From Tumulicola sp039922955 (GTDB taxonomy: Bacteria > Vulcanimicrobiota > Vulcanimicrobiia > Vulcanimicrobiales > Vulcanimicrobiaceae), in the NCBI GenBank assembly GCA_039922955.1, contig JBDTDR010000170.1, forward strand, positions 1 through 11,680: a stretch of DNA of 11,680 bases, read 5' to 3'. The position numbers and the translations under genes were made by a program. Below, one piece after another: positions 6,967 to 11,680 of this stretch. Numbering within the stretch: position 1 is the first letter of the stretch; each line of letters begins with the position of its first letter. Below the pieces are notes generated by a model, which ran no database searches, was not told where the DNA came from, and saw only the letters and a program-made list of their open reading frames with translations.

Positions 6967-7116
6967 ATGCCGCGGGAGATTATCGACACGCAATCGAGCC
7001 GCCCCGCCTACCTGCGCCGGCGGATCGCGACATTTATCGGGGTCGCCGTCGGCCTGCTAGCCCTGGCCGCGGCGGGGTGGGTCTACTGGAGCCATATCGC
7101 CCTCCCGGCGCATTAG
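6967..7116 (+). CDS. 49-residue single-pass membrane protein, unrecognised
   Basis: A short reading frame from ATG 6967 to TAG 7114-7116, 12 bp after the deacetylase stop. AGG at 6959-6961 lies 5 nt before the ATG and is a plausible Shine-Dalgarno. The protein has a polar N-terminus of about 20 residues ending in LRRR, one strongly hydrophobic helix at about 21-41 (IATFIGVAVGLLALAAAGW), an aromatic WVYW border and a short SHIALPAH tail. The positive-inside rule predicts an N-terminus in the cytoplasm. I do not recognise a family. Position, spacing and codon style suggest it is the last gene of the envelope cluster, perhaps a small partner of the deacetylase or LCP enzyme; that role is only inferred. 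The whole frame could be chance, but the ordered RBS, ATG, basic flank and helix argue against it. Confidence 0.6.
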   Translation: MPREIIDTQSSRPAYLRRRIATFIGVAVGLLALAAAGWVYWSHIALPAH

Positions 7117-7126
7117 GATCTGTTTA

Positions 7127-7140
7127 GCCGGCGCCCCGGC
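7127..7140 (+). terminator. GC hairpin after the envelope cluster
   Basis: GCCGG (7127-7131), loop CGCC, CCGGC (7136-7140): a perfect 5-bp stem with a 4-nt loop, 10 nt after the stop of the 49-residue gene. No T-tract follows, so it is only a candidate pause or terminator at the end of the cluster. Confidence 0.3.
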
Positions 7141-7207
7141 CTCCAGGAAACTTTGCCCGCTAGGTGAACCTGGGACCGGTTCCGGTGCGGTTCACAATCC
7201 CGAGGAG
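7140..7207 (+). promoter_or_regulatory. Structured leader of the lipoprotein gene, with Shine-Dalgarno
   Basis: The leader holds a nested stem-loop. The outer stem is GTGAACC (7164-7170) / GGTTCAC (7189-7195) and the inner stem ACCG (7175-7178) / CGGT (7183-7186) with a 4-nt loop. CCAGG (7143-7147) can pair instead with CCTGG (7169-7173), which would break the outer stem because two bases are shared. CCTCC (7140-7144) is complementary to part of the strong Shine-Dalgarno GAGGAG (7202-7207), which lies 5 nt before ATG 7213. I recognise no known riboswitch class. The pairings are seen directly; regulation is inference. Confidence 0.4.
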
Positions 7208-7212
7208 AGAGA

Positions 7213-8325
7213 ATGCTTCCCAGGCTTACCATAGGTTTCATCGTGCTGAGCGCGGCGATGGCCATTGCCGCGTGCAGTTCGTACGGTGCCGGCAGCGCCG
7301 TCAACGTCGGGCCGAGTTTCCCGGCGATGACGCTGTACGCCACCAACAGCAACAAGAATGCGATCAGCATTTACAGCAAGGGCCAGAAGAGCGGTACCGG
7401 ACCGGCGTTTCAGATCGGCGGTTCGAGCACGACGCTCAACGGGCCGCAGTACCTCGCTTTCGACTCCTCGCAAAACCTCTGGGCCACAAACTACAACCCC
7501 TCGACCAACGGCGCGTTATTGGTCGAGATCGCAGCGCTGGCGACCGGGAACGTGATTCCCTTGCAGTCGTCGGCGCTCGCGGGACACCTGCGCGGGATCG
7601 CCATTTCCGCCAAGTCGGCGGGCACCACGCAGCTCATGGTCGTCTCCGACGTCATTCCGACGCAAAAATATCCGAGCCAGATTTTGCTCTTCGTCGAGGG
7701 GAGCACGATACCGTATCAATCGATTGCCGGGCCGAAACCGTCGCTTAACGTGCCGGGCGGCGTCGCCCTCGATGCCAACAACAAGATTTACGTGACGAAC
7801 GTCCAGGGAGCGTCGGTTCAGCAGTTCGTTCTGCCCACGCCCTCGCCGACGCCCAGCGGGTCGCCGACGCCGACGCCTTCGCCGTCCCCGACGCCGAGCG
7901 GGTCGCCGAGCCCCACGCCCACGCCCTCGCCGACGCCGACGCCGATCAACATCTATCCGCGGGTTACGATCTCGGGTCCGAACACCGGCGTCGTGACGCC
8001 GACCAGCGTTACCGTCGATTCCAACGGCTACGTGTACATATCTGACGAGGGCAAACCCGGCGTCAACGGCTCGGCCGCGATTCTCGTCTTTCCGCCGCAA
8101 AAGCACAAGGGGCACGTGACCACGCCGCCCTTGCGTAGGATCAGCGGTAAGCTTACGATGCTCACGACTCCGACCGACATCAAGGTCGACACCAAGTCGT
8201 CGCTGATCTACGTGGCGGACTCGGCGGCGATTTTAGTCTTCGCCCTCACCGCCAAGGGCAACGTCGCGCCGGTGGCCATGTATACGTCGCCGGGAGCCGT
8301 AACCGGGCTCGGTCTCGTGCCCTAA
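7213..8325 (+). CDS. Lipoprotein with beta-propeller-like repeats and a Pro/Thr/Ser tract
   Basis: A 370-residue exported lipoprotein. The signal peptide (residues 1-20) ends in the lipobox IAAC with C21 as the lipidated residue. Serines at +2 and +3 would favour outer-membrane sorting if the cell is diderm. The mature part shows recurring strand units like those of NHL/SMP-30-type propellers: LYATNSNKNAISIY (41-54), LAFDSSQNLWATN (81-93), VALDANNKIYVTN (184-196), VTVDSNGYVYISD and IKVDTKSSLIYVAD. A low-complexity Pro/Thr/Ser tract at 208-244 splits the propeller before the last third. No enzymatic motif is seen, so binding or scaffolding is the most one can suggest. ATG 7213 has a strong Shine-Dalgarno 5 nt upstream. 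It stands alone between the envelope cluster and secA. I cannot name a family with confidence. Confidence 0.85.
   Translation: MLPRLTIGFIVLSAAMAIAACSSYGAGSAVNVGPSFPAMTLYATNSNKNAISIYSKGQKSGTGPAFQIGGSSTTLNGPQYLAFDSSQNLWATNYNPSTNGALLVEIAALATGNVIPLQSSALAGHLRGIAISAKSAGTTQLMVVSDVIPTQKYPSQILLFVEGSTIPYQSIAGPKPSLNVPGGVALDANNKIYVTNVQGASVQQFVLPTPSPTPSGSPTPTPSPSPTPSGSPSPTPTPSPTPTPINIYPRVTISGPNTGVVTPTSVTVDSNGYVYISDEGKPGVNGSAAILVFPPQKHKGHVTTPPLRRISGKLTMLTTPTDIKVDTKSSLIYVADSAAILVFALTAKGNVAPVAMYTSPGAVTGLGLVP
7834..7944 (+). repeat. Pro/Thr/Ser-rich low-complexity coding repeat
   Basis: Codons 208-244 of the lipoprotein alternate proline with threonine or serine. The unit PSGSP appears at 214-218 and again at 228-232, a 14-residue (42-nt) period. 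The DNA is an imperfect tandem of cgccgacgcc-like words, so it is prone to slippage and length variation. It probably encodes an extended, flexible spacer. Confidence 0.85.
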
Positions 8326-8392
8326 GAAGTCGCCGCCCGGAGCTAGACGAAGCTAGAGCCAAAATCCCATATGGAGAACCTGTAGCGCCCCA
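8326..8392 (+). promoter_or_regulatory. secA upstream region with 10-bp-phased direct repeat and palindrome
   Basis: AGCTAGA occurs at 8341-8347 and 8351-8357, exactly 10 bp apart, about one helical turn. The palindrome CCATATGG lies at 8367-8374. The only Shine-Dalgarno-like run, GGAG at 8373-8376, is 16 nt from the secA ATG, which is too far for normal use. No clear -35/-10 pair is visible. It could be a regulator-binding region, or simply spacer if secA is read from upstream. Confidence 0.25.
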
Positions 8393-11047
8393 ATGTCATT
8401 CCTGAAAGCGCTTTTCGACGGAAACGAACGAGAAGTAGCTCGTCTGCGCCGCACGGCAGTCGCGGTCAACGTCCTCGAGTCGGGGATGGCCGCTCTCTCG
8501 GACGATGAGTTGCGCGCTAAAACCCAAGAGTTCAGAGACCGTTTAGCCGCAGGCGAAGCCCTGGACGCGATGCTGCCGGAGGTCTTTGCCGTGGTCCGCG
8601 AGGCCGGCAAGCGCATCCTCAACATGCGGCATTTCGACGTGCAGATCATGGGCGGCCAGGTGCTGTACGAAGGTCGCATCGCCGAGATGAAGACCGGCGA
8701 AGGCAAGACGCTGGTCGCGACCTTGCCCGTGTACGCGCGCGCGCTCGAAGGCCGCGGCGTCACCGTGGTGACGGTCAACGACTATCTCGCCCGGCGCGAC
8801 GCGGAGTGGATGGGGCCGCTGTACGAGTTCCTAGGCCTTACCGTGGGTATCATCCAGCACGGGCTCGACCCTGCCGAACGCCGCGCCGCGTACAACTGCG
8901 ACGTGACCTACGTTACGAACAATGAAGTCGGCTTCGACTACCTACGCGACAACATGGCCTGGCAGGTCGAGGACCTCGTGCAGCGCGAGCTGTACTTCGC
9001 CCTGGTGGACGAGGTCGATTCGATCCTCGTCGACGAAGCGCGCACGCCCCTCATCATCAGCGGGCCGTCGCAAGAGTCGGGCGAGCTGTACGAAAAGTTC
9101 GCGCAGATCATCCCGCGCCTGAAAAAGGACGAGGATTTCACCGTCGACGAGAAAGCCCACGCCGTCCCGATCATGGAACCGGGCGTCGCCAAGGTCGAAA
9201 AAATGCTCGGCGTCCAAAACCTTTACGAGCAGCGCAACATCGAGCTGGCCCACCAGCTCAACGCCGCGCTCAAGGCTTGGAATCTCTTTCACCGCGACCA
9301 GCAGTACATCGTCAAAGACGGCGAAGTGATCATCGTCGACGAGTTCACCGGCCGCCTGATGTACGGGCGCCGCTACTCCGACGGCATTCACCAGGCGATC
9401 GAAGCCAAAGAGGGCATCAACGTGCGCGGCGAGGATCAAACGCTCGCCACGATTACGTTCCAAAACCTCTTCCGCCTCTACGAGCATCTCGCCGGCATGA
9501 CCGGCACGGCGAAAACCGAGGAGCGCGAGTTCCGCGACATCTACGGCTTGGACGTGGTGGTCGTCCCGACGAATCAACCCATGGTTCGTAAAGACAATAC
9601 CGACATCGTGTTCAAGTCGGAAAAAGCGAAGTTCGACGCCGTCGTCGACGAAATTATCAACGAGCACGGCAAGAGGCGCCCGGTGCTCGTCGGCACGCGT
9701 TCGATCGAGAAGAGCGAACTGCTGGCGGCGATGCTGCGGCGCAAGGGCGTCGAGTGCAACGTGCTCAACGCCAAATATCACGAACAAGAAGCCGAGATCA
9801 TCAAGGACGCGGGGCAAGAAGCCCAAGTTACGATCGCCACGAATATGGCCGGCCGCGGCACCGACATCAAACTCGGAGAGGACGTCGCTAAGAACGGCGG
9901 GCTGCACATCATCGGCACCGAGCGCCACGAATCGCGCCGGATCGACAATCAGCTGCGCGGCCGCTCGGGCCGCCAAGGCGACCCCGGTTCGACGCGCTTT
10001 TACATTTCGCTTCAGGACGAAGTGATGCGCCTTTTCGGCGGCGAGCGCATGACGTCGATCATGGACCGCGTCGGATTCACCGACGAACAGCCGATCGAAT
10101 CCGGGCTCGTTACGAAATCCATCGAGCGCGCTCAGAGCAAGGTCGAGAATCACAACTACGAAATCCGCAAGAACGTGCTCGAGTACGACGACGTGATGAA
10201 TAAGCAACGCTCGATCGTCTATGCCGACCGCCGTGCGATTTTGGAAGGGAAGTTCGACTCGCGGACCTTCATGCTCCAAACGCTCGAAGCGAAGGTGGAC
10301 GAATCGGTCGAGCAAAATGCGCCGGAAAACGTGCATCCGGGCGAGTGGGATCTCGATGAAATGATCAATCAACTCGATTTGATCTACCCGCTCAAGCGCG
10401 ACCTCGCGCGCGCCGAGTTGGAAACGAAAGACCGCGAAGAAATTCGACGCACGCTCCAAGCCAAAGCGGCCGAGGCCTACGACGCCAAGGAGCGCGAGGT
10501 GACGCCCGAGATTTTGCGCGTCGTCGAACAGCGCTATCTGCTCTTGCCGATCATCGACCGGCAATGGGTCGACCACCTGTACGTGATGGATCACCTCAAA
10601 ACCGGCATCGGACTGCGCGGTTACGGACAGAAAGATCCGCGCGTCGAATACGAAAAAGAGGCCTTCGAGATCTTCGAATCGCTCAAGAACAACATTTCGG
10701 ACGAAGCCATCAAGGGCGTGTTCCGCGTCGTGATCGAGCAAGGCCCCGCGCCGCAAGACCCGATGCAGCAGCAATACGGCGGCAGCCCGCAGTTCCAGCC
10801 GATTCCCTCGGGCGAACTCGTCCCGAAGCCGAACGAAATGCCGGGGCGCCTGGCCCCGCAAGAACTCGAACAGCTGCTCGGCCCGATGCCGGGAGCCGAT
10901 CGCAACCCTCAGCAACTGCACACGAACAAAGACGACGAGTCAGGCCCGAAACCGATTCACCGCGAGGCGCCGAAAGTCGGCCGCAACGAGCTCTGCCCCT
11001 GCGGAAGCGGAAAAAAATACAAGAAATGCCACGGCGCCGCCGCCTAG
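8393..11047 (+). CDS. secA: Preprotein translocase ATPase SecA
   Basis: The motor ATPase that drives unfolded preproteins through SecYEG; full length at 884 residues. The start matches the family opening MSFLKALF followed by NEREV. NBD1 has Walker A MKTGEGKT (99-106) and Walker B LVDEVD (204-209), with TPLIISGP next. The preprotein cross-linking domain lies at about 225-375 and includes IIVDEFTGRLM. NBD2 contains MTGTAKTE, TNMAGRGTDI and QLRGRSGRQGDPG. The helical scaffold and wing domains follow (RKNVLEYDDVMNKQR). A linker rich in Pro, Gln and Gly at about 780-860 leads to the zinc-binding tail CPCGSGKKYKKCHG, with C868, C870, C879 and H880 as ligands, typical for binding SecB or ribosomes. 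All motifs are intact. It lies 67 bp after the lipoprotein gene and is probably transcribed alone or with it. Confidence 0.98.
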   Translation: MSFLKALFDGNEREVARLRRTAVAVNVLESGMAALSDDELRAKTQEFRDRLAAGEALDAMLPEVFAVVREAGKRILNMRHFDVQIMGGQVLYEGRIAEMKTGEGKTLVATLPVYARALEGRGVTVVTVNDYLARRDAEWMGPLYEFLGLTVGIIQHGLDPAERRAAYNCDVTYVTNNEVGFDYLRDNMAWQVEDLVQRELYFALVDEVDSILVDEARTPLIISGPSQESGELYEKFAQIIPRLKKDEDFTVDEKAHAVPIMEPGVAKVEKMLGVQNLYEQRNIELAHQLNAALKAWNLFHRDQQYIVKDGEVIIVDEFTGRLMYGRRYSDGIHQAIEAKEGINVRGEDQTLATITFQNLFRLYEHLAGMTGTAKTEEREFRDIYGLDVVVVPTNQPMVRKDNTDIVFKSEKAKFDAVVDEIINEHGKRRPVLVGTRSIEKSELLAAMLRRKGVECNVLNAKYHEQEAEIIKDAGQEAQVTIATNMAGRGTDIKLGEDVAKNGGLHIIGTERHESRRIDNQLRGRSGRQGDPGSTRFYISLQDEVMRLFGGERMTSIMDRVGFTDEQPIESGLVTKSIERAQSKVENHNYEIRKNVLEYDDVMNKQRSIVYADRRAILEGKFDSRTFMLQTLEAKVDESVEQNAPENVHPGEWDLDEMINQLDLIYPLKRDLARAELETKDREEIRRTLQAKAAEAYDAKEREVTPEILRVVEQRYLLLPIIDRQWVDHLYVMDHLKTGIGLRGYGQKDPRVEYEKEAFEIFESLKNNISDEAIKGVFRVVIEQGPAPQDPMQQQYGGSPQFQPIPSGELVPKPNEMPGRLAPQELEQLLGPMPGADRNPQQLHTNKDDESGPKPIHREAPKVGRNELCPCGSGKKYKKCHGAAA

Positions 11048-11115
11048 GGGGAAAGGAGTTGAGCGCAAAAAGATGGCGCCCCCCCTCCAGGCAGCCTGGC
11101 GGGCTGGGCCTTAGC
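11048..11115 (+). other. Region after secA: orphan Shine-Dalgarno and overlapping hairpins
   Basis: AAAGGAG at 11052-11058 is a good Shine-Dalgarno-like run, but no convincing gene follows it. ATG 11073 gives only 13 codons, and the adjacent TTG 11059 only 29 codons of basic residues. Two mutually exclusive stems overlap: CCAGG (11087-11091) / CCTGG (11095-11099), and CAGCC (11092-11096) / GGCTG (11102-11106). On the minus strand these GC stems are followed, after about 15 bases, by a run of five T (complement of 11067-11071). They could therefore form a poor terminator for the gene arriving from the right. Confidence 0.3.
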
Positions 11116-11215
11116 CGCCGATCGAAGCGCCGCGATCTAGGCCATTAAGCTGCGGGGCTGCTGCGAACTAAGCTTGCCGCGATGCGAGGCGCTCGCAGCT
11201 GCAATGCGATCGGCG
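11116..11215. repeat. Nested inverted repeats in the intergenic region right of secA
   Basis: A perfect 9-bp inverted repeat, CGCCGATCG (11116-11124) / CGATCGGCG (11207-11215), encloses a second perfect one, GCTGCGA (11160-11166) / TCGCAGC (11193-11199). A 10-base direct repeat GCTGCGGGGC lies at 11149-11158 and 11229-11238. GC is high: 41 of 60 bases in 11101-11160. No reading frame of note occurs here. It might be a structured RNA, an element end or a terminator-like block. No known RNA family is recognised. Confidence 0.4.
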
Positions 11216-11264
11216 CACCCAGCGCGTGGCTGCGGGGCGGCTAGAGGCTGGTCGGGGTCGAAGA

Positions 11265-11678
11265 TCACTGCCTCGGCAACTCCGGTTCTGGATCGAACAG
11301 AGCATCGTCGAACTTCGTAGGTCGTTGCGAAACTTTCGTCGTTTTTGCGTTAGAAATTAGGTTTCGTAGATCCCGAAATAATCGCCGAGTCGCCAGATCC
11401 TGTGAAGCTGAATCGTCGAAGCTGTGGATCTTTGTAACGACATCGCAACGTAACACTGACACGACCTCTTGGGAGGTATCGGTAACTACAGCCCCGGTGT
11501 TTGATAGAGCATAGAATCCATCTCGGCGAAGCAGAATCCTTGCGTCATTGATCGTAGCAGACAGATGGTAGGTTCCAACCTTGCCGAGAAGGTCGTATTG
11601 GCTGATCGTGTCCCCGGGAGTGGTGTATGAGAGGGTCGCCCTCCTAGCATAAAGAGAGCGGCCACCGTGGCCTTTCGC
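11265..11678 (-). CDS. C-terminal part of an unrecognised protein, cut by the right edge
   Basis: A minus-strand frame is open from the right edge to TGA at 11265-11267, giving 137 codons with no methionine, so the start lies outside the window. The visible part begins AKGHGGRSLYARRATLSYTT. It includes a probable beta-rich stretch (VGTYHLSATINDARILLRRDG and FYALSNTGAVV) and then a charged, helix-prone segment (ASQDLATRRLFRDLRNLIS). It ends in an acidic, proline-containing tail (FDDALFDPEPELPRQ). I recognise no family. By my count 73 of 137 third codon positions are G or C (53%), against 24 of 30 in a secA sample at 9431-9520, so the gene is compositionally unlike its neighbours. Convergent with secA. 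137 stop-free codons at this base composition are unlikely by chance, but the frame is unproven. Transfer from another genome is inferred. Confidence 0.6.
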   Translation of the reverse strand, partial: AKGHGGRSLYARRATLSYTTPGDTISQYDLLGKVGTYHLSATINDARILLRRDGFYALSNTGAVVTDTSQEVVSVLRCDVVTKIHSFDDSASQDLATRRLFRDLRNLISNAKTTKVSQRPTKFDDALFDPEPELPRQ

Positions 11679-11680
11679 GA

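Noticed and set aside
5905..6993. Minus-strand open frame of 362 codons opposite the LCP end and the deacetylase
   Set aside because: It covers two convincing plus-strand genes with all motifs intact, and the translation has no family features.
7143..7195. GGTGAACC and nearby GC stems, faintly like part of SRP RNA
   Set aside because: The conserved SRP apical loop with its GGAAGG-type motif is absent and the spacing is wrong; only the short word matches.
8942..10921. Minus-strand open frame of 659 codons opposite secA
   Set aside because: It lies wholly antisense to a fully conserved secA; high GC3 on the + strand removes stops from this phase. It has no recognisable motif and no RBS.
11059..11148. 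29-codon basic frame from TTG after the AAAGGAG run
   Set aside because: The TTG touches the Shine-Dalgarno with no spacer, and the peptide is an Arg/Gly/Ser-rich GC artefact.
11256..11266. GGTCGAAGATC, faintly like a tRNA T-loop
   Set aside because: There is no pairing T-stem, acceptor stem or anticodon arm around it on either strand.
1..11680. CRISPR arrays, insertion sequences, rRNA, prophage or defence genes
   Set aside because: No spaced direct-repeat array, transposase or integrase motif, rRNA or tRNA core, or recognisable defence domain was seen on either strand.

Overview
The window is one stretch of a high-GC bacterial chromosome: mostly housekeeping and cell-envelope genes, with one compositionally different edge on the right. 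The gene set is a futalosine-pathway menaquinone enzyme, MnmA, a RodZ-like membrane HTH protein, YajQ, RimO, a LytR-CpsA-Psr enzyme, a NodB deacetylase, a lipoprotein with a Pro/Thr/Ser tract, and SecA with a zinc tail. Futalosine-type menaquinone synthesis and a repeat-rich beta-propeller lipoprotein carrying a PTPSPTP tract would suit a deep-branching, probably diderm phylum such as Eremiobacterota (WPS-2). That placement is a guess from gene style, not a phylogeny. I see no rRNA, tRNA, CRISPR array, transposase or phage gene.

Layout. (1) 2-913, + strand: 3' part of mqnC, cut by the left edge. (2) 942-2021, - strand: mnmA, convergent with mqnC; a small GC hairpin lies between the two stops. 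(3) 2070-7116, + strand: a tight cluster rodZ-like, yajQ, rimO, LCP transferase, polysaccharide deacetylase and a 49-residue single-pass membrane protein. Gaps are 9-25 nt and there is one 8-nt overlap, so it looks like one transcription unit. rodZ is divergent from mnmA across 48 bp. (4) 7213-8325, + strand: a lipoprotein with propeller-like repeats, preceded by a 96-bp leader holding several inverted repeats and a strong Shine-Dalgarno. (5) 8393-11047, + strand: full-length secA. (6) 11048-11264: GC-rich, non-coding, rich in inverted repeats. (7) 11265-11678, - strand: the C-terminal 137 codons of an unrecognised gene that runs off the right edge and has clearly lower GC3.

How the genes fit together. 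Region 3 reads as an envelope unit. The RodZ-like protein would link the elongation machinery to the membrane, the LCP enzyme would attach glycopolymer to peptidoglycan, and the deacetylase would trim N-acetyl groups from a wall or surface glycan. YajQ and RimO (methylthiolation of ribosomal protein uS12) sit inside this unit. Several starts there are non-ATG (TTG for yajQ and LCP, TTG or GTG for the deacetylase). SecA would export the deacetylase and the lipoprotein. I found no convincing new multi-gene system. The points most worth a second look are the unknown right-edge gene with its structured border, the leader of the lipoprotein gene, and the 49-residue membrane protein.
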